Position numbers and translations under genes: made by a program
Part shown: in pieces, positions 8,528 to 17,286 of the stretch
Numbering within the stretch: the stretch's first letter is position 1
How the letters are laid out: each line of letters opens with the position of its first letter
The notes under the pieces: generated by a model
Told to the model about the DNA's origin: nothing
Database searches by the model: none
The model's input: only the letters and a program-made list of their open reading frames with translations
Assembly: GCA_016703325.1 (NCBI GenBank)
Contig: JADJCH010000060.1
Coordinates: 1-64,000, forward strand
Reading direction: 5' to 3'
Length of the DNA: 64,000 nt
DNA from: Burkholderiales bacterium
GTDB lineage: Bacteria > Pseudomonadota > Gammaproteobacteria > Burkholderiales > Burkholderiaceae_C

Positions 8528-9193
8528 ATGTCCGAGCTGCCCCTGTCTTCGTCCGATCTGCCTGCCGATCCGTCTGCCGGGTCGGTGCCGGCCGAGGCCA
8601 CGGCGCCGGTGCGCAAGCGGCCCAAGCCGGGGGAGCGCAGGGTGCAGATCCTGCAAACCCTGGCGGCCATGCTGGAGCAGCCCGGCGCCGAGCGCATCAC
8701 CACCGCGGCCCTGGCCGCCCGTCTGGAGGTGAGTGAGGCGGCGCTGTACCGCCACTTCGCCAGCAAGGCGCAGATGTTCGAGGGGTTGATCGAGTTCATC
8801 GAGACCAGCCTGTTCACCCTCATCAACCAGATCGCCGAGCGCGAGCCCTCCGGCAGCGTCCAGGCGGCGCGGACCGTTGCGGTGCTGCTGCAGTTCGCCG
8901 AGAAGAACCGGGGCATGACCCGGGTGATGGTGGGTGACGCGCTGGTGTTCGAGCATGAGCGGCTGCAGCTGCGCATGAACCAGTTCTTCGATCGCATCGA
9001 ATCGCAACTGCGGCAGAGCCTGAGGCTGGCCGCCGAGGCGCAGGGCTCCAGCACGCCGACGGTGGACGCTGCATCCACGGCGTCCTTGCTGACCAGCCTG
9101 TGCCTGGGGCGATTGCATCGGTTCGCGCGCAGCGGCTTCAAGCGCAGCCCCACCGAGCACCTGGACGCCACGCTGCGCCAGCTCCTGCTCTGA
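8528..9193 (+). CDS. slmA: Nucleoid occlusion factor SlmA (TetR family)
   Basis: 221 residues from the ATG at 8528; the frame also has GTG 8447 and ATG 8450 overlapping the previous stop, so the start is uncertain. After a Pro/Ala-rich head comes the TetR helix-turn-helix: RRVQILQTLAAMLEQPGAE, then ITTAALAARLEVSEAALYRH, FASKAQMFEGLIEFIE. The C-terminal ligand-like domain contains GDALVFEHERLQLRMNQFFD, characteristic of SlmA. SlmA binds chromosomal sites and blocks FtsZ polymerisation over the nucleoid. Its neighbours are not division genes, though zapD lies 2.4 kb away. Confidence 0.88.
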   Translation: MSELPLSSSDLPADPSAGSVPAEATAPVRKRPKPGERRVQILQTLAAMLEQPGAERITTAALAARLEVSEAALYRHFASKAQMFEGLIEFIETSLFTLINQIAEREPSGSVQAARTVAVLLQFAEKNRGMTRVMVGDALVFEHERLQLRMNQFFDRIESQLRQSLRLAAEAQGSSTPTVDAASTASLLTSLCLGRLHRFARSGFKRSPTEHLDATLRQLLL

Positions 9194-9226
9194 CCGCAGA
9201 CGCCTGGCGACGCCCCGCCTGCAACC

Positions 9227-9877
9227 GTGGAGATCGAGCTGGCCGGTGAGCGGCTGCACATGCTGCCGCAGCGCGCCCTGTGGTGGCCGGCGCAGCAGAT
9301 GCTCCTGATCAGCGACCTGCATCTGGGCAAGGCACACAGCTTCCGTCGCATGGGGGTGCCGGTGCCCGCCGGGTCTGGCCAGGCCTCGTTGCAGGTCCTG
9401 TCCGAGCTGGTGCAGACCTGGCGCCCCCGTGAGCTGGTCTGCCTGGGTGACCTGTTCCACTCGGCCCATGCGCACGACAGCGCTCCAGCAGGGCTGCTGC
9501 GCCGCTGGCGTGCGGCGCATGCCGGGCTGGCGCTGACGCTGGTGCGCGGCAACCACGACGACCGCGCTGGCGATCCGCCGCCGGACCTGGACATCCGGCT
9601 GGTGGACGAACCTTGGCCGATCAGCCCGTTTGCGCTGTGCCACCACCCGCGGCCGATCGAGGGTGGCTATGTGCTGGCTGGCCACCTGCACCCCTGTGTC
9701 AGTCTGGGTGGGCGGGCCCGGGACCGCTTGCGACTGCCCTGTTTCCATTTCACCGATTCGGTCGGGGTGCTGCCGGCCTTCGGTGCCTTCACCGGCATGC
9801 ACCCGATCCGCCCAGGGCCGGGCGACCGGGTCTTCGTGGTGGCGCCGGACAGCGTTCGACCGCTGCCGGGCCGTTGA
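9227..9877 (+). CDS. pdeM: PdeM-like metallophosphoesterase
   Basis: 216 residues from a GTG start. All calcineurin-like phosphoesterase motifs are present: SDLHLGKAH, GDLFHSAHAHD, GNHDDRAG and GHLHPCVSLGG. PdeM (ligase-associated DNA damage response endonuclease) is normally encoded with a ligase, an Lhr-like helicase and an exonuclease; none is adjacent, so this is an orphan copy or a differently used homologue. It lies 33 bases after slmA on the same strand. Confidence 0.85.
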   Translation: MEIELAGERLHMLPQRALWWPAQQMLLISDLHLGKAHSFRRMGVPVPAGSGQASLQVLSELVQTWRPRELVCLGDLFHSAHAHDSAPAGLLRRWRAAHAGLALTLVRGNHDDRAGDPPPDLDIRLVDEPWPISPFALCHHPRPIEGGYVLAGHLHPCVSLGGRARDRLRLPCFHFTDSVGVLPAFGAFTGMHPIRPGPGDRVFVVAPDSVRPLPGR

Positions 9878-9934
9878 GCCCGGGTGTGGAGCCGATGGTG
9901 CGGAGTCGCCGCGGCAGCTGCTTACACTGCTCCC

Positions 9935-10861
9935 ATGGCTGATCTCGATTCCTTCCTCACCCGCGCCGAAGCGCTGCTGGCCCGCCTGGAGGCGGTGCTG
10001 CCCCATCCCCTCACCGCACCGGACTGGGCGGCCAGTGTGGCCTTTCGCTACCGCAAACGCGGCGGTGGCGGTCTGCTGGAACCGGTTCGGCAGGTGGCCG
10101 GCATCCGCCTGTCCGACCTGAAGGAGGTGGATGCGCAGAAGGAGCGCCTGCTGCGCAACACCGCCCAGTTCGTTGCGGGTCGGCCGGCCAACAACGTGCT
10201 GCTCACCGGTGCACGGGGCACCGGCAAGAGCTCGCTGATCAAAGCCTGCCTGAACGAGTTCGCCGGTCAGGGGCTGCGCCTGATCGAGGTGGACAAGACC
10301 GACCTGACCGACCTGCCGGATCTGGCGGCACTGGTGGATGGCCGATCGGAGCGTTTTGTCATCTACTGCGACGACCTCAGCTTCGAGGAAGGGGAGGCCG
10401 GCTACAAGGCGCTCAAATCCATGCTCGACGGCACGGTGGCGCAGGGCGGGGACAACGTGCTGATCTATGCCACCAGCAACCGCCGCCACCTGCTGCCCGA
10501 GCAGATGAAGGACAACCTGAGTGTGTCCTACAACGAGGAGGGCGAACTGCACCCCGGTGAGGCGGTGGAGGAGAAGATCTCGCTGTCCGAGCGCTTCGGC
10601 ATGTGGATCAGCTTCTACCCGTTCAGCCAGCGCGAGTACCTGGAGATCGTGGCGCAGTGGCTGCGCCACTTCGGCGCCGATGAGGCCGCCATCGCCGCGG
10701 CGCGCCAGGAGGCGCTGGTCTGGGCGCTGGAGCGGGGGTCACGTTCGGGTCGGGTGGCTCAGCAGTTTGCACGGGACTTCGTGGGGCGCGGGCTGCAGCA
10801 GTCCGGTCTGATGCCCTCGACCGCCAGCGACGACATTCCAGGTGGACTGGACCATGTCTGA
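9935..10861 (+). CDS. DUF815 family ATP-binding protein
   Basis: 308 residues. Walker A is TGARGTGKS (91-99), and a Walker B-like segment FVIYCDDLSFEEGE follows, then a sensor-like IYATSNRRHLLPE. The length and the KEVDAQKERLLRNT segment fit DUF815, an AAA-type ATPase family of unknown role. The start at 9935 was chosen over an upstream in-frame codon because MADLDSF fits the family. Its end overlaps the start of mutT by 8 bases, indicating translational coupling. Confidence 0.88.
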   Translation: MADLDSFLTRAEALLARLEAVLPHPLTAPDWAASVAFRYRKRGGGGLLEPVRQVAGIRLSDLKEVDAQKERLLRNTAQFVAGRPANNVLLTGARGTGKSSLIKACLNEFAGQGLRLIEVDKTDLTDLPDLAALVDGRSERFVIYCDDLSFEEGEAGYKALKSMLDGTVAQGGDNVLIYATSNRRHLLPEQMKDNLSVSYNEEGELHPGEAVEEKISLSERFGMWISFYPFSQREYLEIVAQWLRHFGADEAAIAAARQEALVWALERGSRSGRVAQQFARDFVGRGLQQSGLMPSTASDDIPGGLDHV

Positions 10862-11327
10862 ACCGGCCGTGGGTGCGGCCAGAGAGCGCACGCCGGTCGA
10901 CGTGGCCGTGGGCGTGTTGATCGAACGCGACGACCGGGGCCGGGACACGCGTTTCCTGCTCACGTCCCGGCCGGTCGGCAAGGTGTATGCGGGTTACTGG
11001 GAGTTCCCAGGCGGCAAGCTGGAAACCGGTGAATCGGTGGAAGCTGCGCTGGCGCGCGAGTTGCACGAGGAGCTGGGGGTCGAGATCGACGTCACCCGCG
11101 TGCAGCGCTGGCAGGAGCTGGTGATGGACTACCCCCATGCCCGGGTGCGGCTGCATTTCTGCAGGGTGTTTGGCTGGCGGGGCGAGTTCGAGATGCGCGA
11201 AGGCCAGCAGATGGCCTGGCAGACGCTGCCGGTGCAGGTGCAGCCTGTCCTGCCGGGCACCGTGCCGGTGCTGGCCTGGTTGGCGGCTGAGCAGGGATTC
11301 ACTGGAGCCACGCACGTCGGCGCATGA
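10854..11327 (+). CDS. mutT: MutT-type 8-oxo-dGTP diphosphatase (NUDIX)
   Basis: 157 residues. The Nudix box at 53-76 reads GGKLETGESVEAALARELHE followed by ELGV, and the preceding RPVGKVYAGYWEFPGGK is the classical MutT context. The enzyme hydrolyses 8-oxo-dGTP to the monophosphate, preventing A:T to C:G transversions. It is coupled to the DUF815 gene upstream, a common betaproteobacterial pairing. Confidence 0.9.
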   Translation: MSEPAVGAARERTPVDVAVGVLIERDDRGRDTRFLLTSRPVGKVYAGYWEFPGGKLETGESVEAALARELHEELGVEIDVTRVQRWQELVMDYPHARVRLHFCRVFGWRGEFEMREGQQMAWQTLPVQVQPVLPGTVPVLAWLAAEQGFTGATHVGA

Positions 11328-11364
11328 GGCCGGGCTGACCGGGGGGGCGCAGCCCGCTCCGAGC

Positions 11365-11574
11365 TCAGTCCCCGCGTGGCGCAGGCTGACGCGGGTCGTC
11401 ATCCGGCGGCGCGTCGGCGGCCACGCGGTAGTCCTCTGCCGCCCAGGCGCCGAAGTCGATCTCCCGGCAGCGCTGGCCACAAAAGGGGCGCCAGCGATTG
11501 CTGGGAGCAAACACCGCCGGCCGCCGACAGGTGGGGCAGGGGACGGTGCGCTGGGTCGGCTCGGGAGCGGTCAT
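11365..11574 (-). CDS. yacG: DNA gyrase inhibitor / zinc-binding protein YacG
   Basis: 69 residues with the YacG zinc site: CPTCRRP (two Cys) and FCGQRCREIDFGAWA (two Cys), followed by an acidic, disordered tail. YacG binds GyrB and inhibits DNA gyrase in E. coli. It ends a minus-strand cluster pilB-pilC-pilD-coaE-zapD-yacG whose order is well conserved in Betaproteobacteria and Gammaproteobacteria. Confidence 0.93.
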   Translation of the reverse strand: MTAPEPTQRTVPCPTCRRPAVFAPSNRWRPFCGQRCREIDFGAWAAEDYRVAADAPPDDDPRQPAPRGD

Positions 11575-11632
11575 GCGGTCGAAGTGTCTGCGGCCGGGGA
11601 GATAAGAGGGGCCCGGCTCACGCCGGAAGCGC

Positions 11633-12388
11633 TCACGAACACAGCGTCAGCTCGACCGGCACGTCGTCGGTGGTGGCCTTGAGCCGTCCTTCGCCGTCGG
11701 AACGCATCAGGCGGATGGCCACCAGCAGGCGGTTGCCGCTGATCTCCGGCACCACGCCCAGGGTCGGGTCGATGCGCAGCCGCAGCAGCTGGAAGCTGCG
11801 TCCGCTGCCCAGGCTCTGCTGGAACAGGCCGCCGCGCACCCGCACGGCCTGGCCCACACCGGTTTCGCGCAGCAGCGCCAGACACACCTCCAGCGCTTCG
11901 GCCAGTGGGTCCAGCGTGCCCACCCAGCGCAGCAGGTCGTTGCGGCGCCGCTCGGGCGGTTCGTGCTGCCAGGCGAAGTAGCCGGGCAGGTCGAACTCGC
12001 AGGTGCCGCCGGGGATGTTGATGCGGCTGCGGATGCTCATCAGCCACTCGTTGGCCGACAGGCTGGCGCCGGCCTTGCCGGGCATCGTGGCCAGGCGCTC
12101 GCGCGACCCGTCGATGCGGCGCAGGGCCAGGTCCAGTGCAGCTTCGGAGATCGACGGGTTGCCCCGGAAGCCCAGCAGCTGGCCGCGTTGCCGGTCCAGC
12201 TCCAGCAGCAGGTCGCTCTTCAGGTCGGCACGGGAGGCCACGTCCATGATCTCGAACAGCGTGGCCAGCGCGTAGTGGTGGTCCACCGCTTCCTCGCGCG
12301 GCAGCAGGCAGGTCAGCCGGGCAAACAGATGCTCCAGCCGAAGCATCGTGCGGATGCTCTCGTTGAACGGGTATTCGTAGAAGATCAA
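11633..12388 (-). CDS. zapD: Cell division protein ZapD
   Basis: 251 residues, the normal size of ZapD (YacF). It begins MIFYEYPFNESIRTMLRLEHLF, a strongly conserved opening, with a mostly helical N-terminal half and a strand-rich C-terminal part (FQLLRLRIDPTLGVVPEISGN). ZapD cross-links FtsZ filaments in the Z-ring. It lies between coaE and yacG in the usual order. Confidence 0.95.
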   Translation of the reverse strand: MIFYEYPFNESIRTMLRLEHLFARLTCLLPREEAVDHHYALATLFEIMDVASRADLKSDLLLELDRQRGQLLGFRGNPSISEAALDLALRRIDGSRERLATMPGKAGASLSANEWLMSIRSRINIPGGTCEFDLPGYFAWQHEPPERRRNDLLRWVGTLDPLAEALEVCLALLRETGVGQAVRVRGGLFQQSLGSGRSFQLLRLRIDPTLGVVPEISGNRLLVAIRLMRSDGEGRLKATTDDVPVELTLCS

Positions 12389-12439
12389 GGGCAGAGACTC
12401 CGTCGCGGCACGCCGGGACGGCCGGATTGTTTCACAGCG

Positions 12440-13075
12440 TCAAGGCCGGCGTGGATTGCCGAACCACAGAGTCCAGAGCTGCTGCACCTGGGTGCGCAGT
12501 TCATCCAGCGGGAGGTCGTCGTTGAACAGCACGGCGTCGGCCGCAGCGCGTCGCGCCTGCCGGCTGGCCTGCTGGGCCAGCACCCGCTGGACCGCCTCGG
12601 CCGTCCAGCCGCTGCGCGCCATCACCCGGGCGATCTGGGTGGTCTCCCGGCAGTCCACCACCAGCACCCGCTGCACCCGGCCGGGCCACTGCCGCGATTC
12701 GACCAGCAGCGGCACGTCGAAGACGATCGGTTGACCCTCCGGCGCGGCCTCTGCCGCCCGCTGGGTGGCCTGGGCGATCATCGGATGCAGGATGCCCTCC
12801 AGCGCCTGGCGGGTGGCGGGGTCGGCAAAGACCTTCTCGCGCATGCGGGCCCGGTCCATGGCGCCGTCGTGGCCGATCACATCGCTGCCGAAGCGCGCCG
12901 CGATGGCCGGCAAGGCCGCTCCACCGGGGGCGGTCAGGGTGTGGGCCAGCGCGTCCGAGTCGATCACCGCGGCGCCGCAGTCGCGCAGCAGCGCCGCCAC
13001 GGTGCTCTTGCCGCTGCCGATGCCGCCGGTCAGGCCGATGCGGCGGAGCTGTCCAGCCTGGACTGCTGCGTTCAT
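12440..13075 (-). CDS. coaE: Dephospho-CoA kinase
   Basis: 211 residues. The P-loop GGIGSGKST is at 17-25 and conserved segments follow (DSDALAHTLT; HPMIAQ; FDVPLLVES). CoaE phosphorylates the 3'-hydroxyl of dephospho-CoA, the last step of coenzyme A synthesis. Its ATG overlaps the stop of pilD as ATGA (13072-13075), so translation is coupled. A much longer in-frame extension upstream is the antisense or off-frame shadow of pilD and is not used. Confidence 0.95.
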   Translation of the reverse strand: MNAAVQAGQLRRIGLTGGIGSGKSTVAALLRDCGAAVIDSDALAHTLTAPGGAALPAIAARFGSDVIGHDGAMDRARMREKVFADPATRQALEGILHPMIAQATQRAAEAAPEGQPIVFDVPLLVESRQWPGRVQRVLVVDCRETTQIARVMARSGWTAEAVQRVLAQQASRQARRAAADAVLFNDDLPLDELRTQVQQLWTLWFGNPRRP

Positions 13076-14007
13076 GCCCAGCCCATCCAGCGCAGCACCC
13101 GTTCCGAGCCGGCCAGCATCACCACCAGCCCGGCGCCGGCCAGGAAGGGGCCGAAGGGCACGTAGCGGCCTTCGCGCAGTGCTCCGCCGGCCTTCATGGC
13201 CAGGCCGACGATGGCCCCCAGCACCGAAGCCCCCAGGATCACCGGCAGCAGCATCGTCGGCCCCAGCCAGGCGCCGAGGGCGGCCAGCAGCTTGAAGTCG
13301 CCGCCGCCCATGCCCTCCTTGCCGGTGGCCAACTTGAAGAACCAGTACACCGACCACAGGCTCATGTAGCCGATCACCACACCCCACAGGGCCTGCTCCA
13401 GCGGCAGGTTCCAGCCCAGCGCGGCGGCCACCAGGCCGGCCCAGAGCAGCGGCAGGGTCAGGCTGTCGGGCAGCAGGGTGGTGTCCCAGTCGATCAGCGA
13501 GGCCGCCAGCAGCGTGGCCGCAAAGCCGCACCACAGCAGCGCCACCGGTTGTGCGTCGAAACGCCAGCCGATCAGGGCGAACAGCAGGCCGCAGCCGACC
13601 TCGACCAGCGGGTAGCGCAGACCGATCGACGCCTGGCAGGCCGAGCAGCGCCCCCGCAGCAGCAGCCAGCTGAGCACCGGAATGTTTTCGTGGGCGCGGA
13701 TGGTGTGGCTGCAGTGCGGGCAGCGCGAGCGTGGCCGAGCCAGCCCCATCGGCGGCAGGGCCTCCAATGCCTTCAGCAATCGCCAGGACAACGTGGCCTG
13801 CTCGGCGGGTGGATCGGCTGCGAGGACCTGCCTGTAGCTGTCTTCGTCGCCGAGCTGATGCCCCACCTCGCTCCACCACTGCCGCTCCATCTGGCGTGGC
13901 AGGCGGTGCACCACCACGTTCAGGAAGCTGCCGATGCACAGCCCCACCAGCCCCAACCCCAGCGGATGGCACAGCGCAGCCAGCGCCCCCTGCAGTTCAA
14001 GATCCAT
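13072..14007 (-). CDS. pilD: Type IV prepilin peptidase / N-methyltransferase PilD
   Basis: 311 residues with about eight membrane segments. The N-terminal cytoplasmic methyltransferase part carries two zinc CxxC pairs (CPHCSHT and CSACQAS). The two catalytic aspartates are visible in LIDWDTTLLPD and GMGGGDFKLLAALGAW. PilD cleaves and N-methylates type IV prepilins and related pseudopilins at the inner membrane. It lies directly after pilC and is coupled to coaE. Confidence 0.95.
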   Translation of the reverse strand: MDLELQGALAALCHPLGLGLVGLCIGSFLNVVVHRLPRQMERQWWSEVGHQLGDEDSYRQVLAADPPAEQATLSWRLLKALEALPPMGLARPRSRCPHCSHTIRAHENIPVLSWLLLRGRCSACQASIGLRYPLVEVGCGLLFALIGWRFDAQPVALLWCGFAATLLAASLIDWDTTLLPDSLTLPLLWAGLVAAALGWNLPLEQALWGVVIGYMSLWSVYWFFKLATGKEGMGGGDFKLLAALGAWLGPTMLLPVILGASVLGAIVGLAMKAGGALREGRYVPFGPFLAGAGLVVMLAGSERVLRWMGWA

Positions 14008-14025
14008 GCGTGCCTGCGTGAGGGG

Positions 14026-15243
14026 TCAAACCACCTGACCGAGCTTGAAGATCGGCAGGTACATGGATACGACGATGCCGCCGATGATGGTGCCCAGCAC
14101 CACGATGATGATCGGCTCCATCAGGGTGGACAGGCCCTTGACCGCCTCGTCCACTTCCTGCTCGTAGAAGTCGGCCACCTTGCTGAGCATCTGGTCCAGC
14201 GAGCCGGATTCCTCGCCGATGGCGCTCATCTGCAGCACCATGTTGGGGAACACGCCGCTGGCCTGCATCGATGAGGTCAGCCCGGACCCGGTGGCCACGT
14301 CGCGCTGGATCTGCTCGGTCGCGGCGGAGAACACCGCATTGCCGGCCGCCCCGCCCACCGAATCCAGTGCCTCCACCAGCGGCACGCCGGCGGCGAACAT
14401 GGTCGACAGGGTGCGTGACCAGCGTGCCACCGCCGCCTTGTGGATCAGCGGGCCGAAGATCGGCAGCTTCAGCATCACCCGGTCCATGGTCATCTGCAGC
14501 TTGGGCGAGCGACGCCAGCTCTGGATCAGCATGTAGATGCCGAAGCCCAGTCCACCGAAGATCAGCAGCCAGTACTCCACAAAGAACTCGGACATGGCGA
14601 TCACCACCAGCGTGGGCGCCGGCAGGTCCGCACCGAAGGACTTGAAGATGTCCTTGAACGAGGGGATCACGAAGATCATGATCACCGCGACCACGATGAA
14701 GGCCACTACCAGCACCGAGATCGGGTAGATCAGCGCCGAGCGGATCTTGTTCTGCAGCTCGATGGTCTTTTCCTGGTAGTGCGCCAGGCGCTCCAGCAGC
14801 GTTTCCAGGATACCGGCGGCCTCACCTGCTTCCACCAGGTTGCAGTACAGCGCGTCGAACTGCAACGGGTGCTTGCGGAAGGCACCCGACAGGCTGGTGC
14901 CGGTTTCCACGTCCGAACGGATGTCGGTGAGCATGCGCGTCAGGCGCGGATTGGGGCTGCCCCGCGCCACGATATCGAAGGCCTGCAGCAGCGGCACCCC
15001 GGCCTTGAGCATGGTGGCCAGCTGGCGGGTGAACACGGCGATGTCCTTGCCCTTGATGGACTTGCCGCCGGAGCTGCGCCGCTTCTTGACCTTGTTGACG
15101 AGGATGCCCTGGCGGCGCAGGCTGGCGCTGACGGCGGCCTCGCCGCCGGAGCGCATCTCACCACGCACCGCCTTGCCGTTGCGGTCCTTGCCTTCCCACT
15201 CGAAGATGAATTCCTTGACCTTCTTCGCTGCCGCTGTGGCCAT
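14026..15243 (-). CDS. pilC: Type IV pilus inner-membrane platform protein PilC
   Basis: 405 residues from the ATG at 15241-15243 with GGAGG upstream. Two GspF/PilC cytoplasmic four-helix domains are visible (about 65-190 and 270-395; IAVFTRQLATMLKAGVPLLQ in the first, VARWSRTLSTMFAAGVPLVE in the second), each followed by membrane segments. The C-terminus MEPIIIVVLGTIIGGIVVSMYLP is typical. PilC couples the PilB motor to pilin insertion. It lies 106 bases downstream of pilB. Confidence 0.95.
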   Translation of the reverse strand: MATAAAKKVKEFIFEWEGKDRNGKAVRGEMRSGGEAAVSASLRRQGILVNKVKKRRSSGGKSIKGKDIAVFTRQLATMLKAGVPLLQAFDIVARGSPNPRLTRMLTDIRSDVETGTSLSGAFRKHPLQFDALYCNLVEAGEAAGILETLLERLAHYQEKTIELQNKIRSALIYPISVLVVAFIVVAVIMIFVIPSFKDIFKSFGADLPAPTLVVIAMSEFFVEYWLLIFGGLGFGIYMLIQSWRRSPKLQMTMDRVMLKLPIFGPLIHKAAVARWSRTLSTMFAAGVPLVEALDSVGGAAGNAVFSAATEQIQRDVATGSGLTSSMQASGVFPNMVLQMSAIGEESGSLDQMLSKVADFYEQEVDEAVKGLSTLMEPIIIVVLGTIIGGIVVSMYLPIFKLGQVV

Positions 15244-15349
15244 TGAACCTCCGGTTGTTCTGTCGTGGGTCACCCCGGGTGGGGCGCTTCGGTCGTGTCG
15301 CAGGCCCTGCCGGGATTCACCCGTTGGCCGAACGATCAGCCGCTTCGCC

Positions 15350-17074
15350 TCACTGGTTGGTGACCGAGATGATCTCTTCGAGGGTGGTCACGCCCGAGCG
15401 CACCTTGATGAGGCCTGACTGGCGCAGGTCCCGCACCCCTTCGCGCTGGGCCTGCTGCGCCAGGTCGAGGGCGGTGCCCTCGGCCAGGATCACCCGCTGG
15501 ATCGTTTCGGTGATGGGCATGACCTGGTACAGGCCCACCCGTCCCCGGTAGCCGTTGTTGCAGGCCGGGCAGCCCACCGCCTTGTAGGGTCGCCAGCTGC
15601 CGTCCAGGTCCTCCGCGCGGAAACCGGCGCGCAGCAGGGCCTCGCGCGGGTATTCCGCCGGTGCCTTGCAGCTGTCGCACAGGCGCCGCGCCAGGCGCTG
15701 GGCCGTGATCAGGATCACGCTGGAGGCGATGTTGAACGCCGGCACGCCCATGTTGGACAGTCGGGTCAGCGTGGTCGGCGCATCGTTGGTGTGCAGCGTC
15801 GAGAGAACGAGGTGGCCGGTCTGGGCCGCCTTGATGGCGATGTCGGCCGTCTCCAGGTCGCGGATTTCGCCGACCATGATGATGTCCGGGTCCTGCCGCA
15901 GGAAGGCCTTCAGCGCGGTGGCGAAGTTCATCCCCGCCTTGTCGTTGACATTGACCTGGTTGATGCCGGGCAGGTTGATTTCCGCCGGATCTTCCACCGT
16001 CGAGATGTTCACCCCCGGCTGGTTCAGGATGTTCAGGCAGGTGTAGAGCGACACCGTCTTGCCCGAGCCGGTCGGGCCGGTGACCAGGATCATGCCGTAA
16101 GGCCGACGGATGGCCTGCATCAGCCGGTCCTTTTCGTCCTTCTCGTAGCCCAGGGCATCCACGCCCAGCTTGGCCGACGACGGGTCCAGGATCCGGATGA
16201 CGATCTTCTCGCCGAACAGGGTGGGCAGCGTGCTGATGCGGAAGTCGATGGCCCGGTTGCCGAACTTCAACTTCATCCGCCCGTCCTGGGGCACCCGCTT
16301 CTCGGCGATGTCCAGACGGCTGATCACCTTGATGCGCGAGGACAGCTTGTCCTTGATGGCGATCGGCGGCTGGGTGATCTCGCGCAGCTCACCATCGATG
16401 CGGAAGCGCACCCGGTAGGTGTTTTCGTAGGGCTCGAAATGCAGGTCGGAGGCGCGCATGTTGATCGCGTCGATCAGCATCTTTTGCAGGAAGCGCACCA
16501 CCGGGGCGTCTTCCACCTCGGCACTGACTTCCTCGTCCGGCCGGGCGTTGGGATCCTGCTCCTCGACATCGAACTCGAAGTCGCCGCCGACGATGGAGTC
16601 CAGGGTCTCCGCTGCGGAGGTGGTCTTGGCGTCCACCACCTTCATCAGCTTGTCGTACTCGACGATCACCCACTCCGGGGTCAGCTGGGTCGCGAACTTG
16701 ATGCGATCCACGGCCTCCTGATCGGTGGGGTCCGCTCCGCCGATGAACAGCCGGTTGCCGCGTTTGCCCAGCACCAGCACCTGATACTGGGTGAGTGTGC
16801 GGGAGTCGACCAGGTTGTTGGGCAGCCGCTGGAGGTCAATCGCGTCCAGGTCCAGCAGCGGCAGCGCCAGGGAGCTCGACAGCGTGTGCGCCATCTCCGC
16901 CGAGCTGAGCGCATTGGAGCCGATCACCGCGGAGACGAAGCTGCGTCGCTGCTCTCGTGCGGAGCGGGCCAGCTCCTCGGCGGCCCGGGCACTGAGCCGA
17001 CCGGCATGCACCAGCACACGAGCCACACCGGACAGGGTGCTCTGAGGCGGATCGGCAACGAGTTCGGCGGCCAC
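15350..17074 (-). CDS. pilB: Type IV pilus assembly ATPase PilB
   Basis: About 574 residues. An N-terminal MshEN-like domain (STLSGVARVLVHAGRLS) is followed by the secretion ATPase core with Walker A GPTGSGKT, Asp box DPDIIMVGEIRDLET, a His box region and a tetracysteine zinc site (CDSC and CPAC). PilB is the hexameric extension motor of type IV pili. The start is uncertain: GTG at 17074 gives the usual N-terminus; GTG 17116 and TTG 17125 are in-frame alternatives. No ATG is suitable. Its upstream region is shared with divergent htpG. Confidence 0.92.
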   Translation of the reverse strand: MAAELVADPPQSTLSGVARVLVHAGRLSARAAEELARSAREQRRSFVSAVIGSNALSSAEMAHTLSSSLALPLLDLDAIDLQRLPNNLVDSRTLTQYQVLVLGKRGNRLFIGGADPTDQEAVDRIKFATQLTPEWVIVEYDKLMKVVDAKTTSAAETLDSIVGGDFEFDVEEQDPNARPDEEVSAEVEDAPVVRFLQKMLIDAINMRASDLHFEPYENTYRVRFRIDGELREITQPPIAIKDKLSSRIKVISRLDIAEKRVPQDGRMKLKFGNRAIDFRISTLPTLFGEKIVIRILDPSSAKLGVDALGYEKDEKDRLMQAIRRPYGMILVTGPTGSGKTVSLYTCLNILNQPGVNISTVEDPAEINLPGINQVNVNDKAGMNFATALKAFLRQDPDIIMVGEIRDLETADIAIKAAQTGHLVLSTLHTNDAPTTLTRLSNMGVPAFNIASSVILITAQRLARRLCDSCKAPAEYPREALLRAGFRAEDLDGSWRPYKAVGCPACNNGYRGRVGLYQVMPITETIQRVILAEGTALDLAQQAQREGVRDLRQSGLIKVRSGVTTLEEIISVTNQ

Positions 17075-17183
17075 GACGGCGAAAGGTTCCTGGTGAGATG
17101 TGGAGAAAATTTCCACATTGTCCAATGTTAGCCCGCCCAGTGGGCGCGGCCGACAGCGTGAATTCCTGTCATCGGCAGTCCCT

Positions 17184-17211
17184 CTTGAAATTTGAGCGCC
17201 TGCCGTCATTT
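17184..17211 (+). promoter_or_regulatory. Heat-shock (sigma-32 type) promoter of htpG
   Basis: CTTGAAA (17184-17190), 13 bases, then CGTCATTT (17204-17211). The E. coli sigma-32 consensus is CTTGAAA, 11-16 bases, CCCCATNT; the -35 is exact and the -10 matches at 6 of 8 positions. It lies about 75 bases before the htpG start, which fits a heat-inducible chaperone gene. Confidence 0.65.
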
Positions 17212-17286
17212 GCCGCCCGAACCGCTGCTGCAGCGCGCAGGCAGCGGGTGAACTCAGAGTCTTCAGGATCGAAAGTGGCTCCCCCC

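Noticed and set aside
12440..13972. Extended coaE reading frame reaching far upstream
   Set aside because: The extension overlaps pilD in another frame; the conserved CoaE start is at 13075, coupled to the pilD stop.
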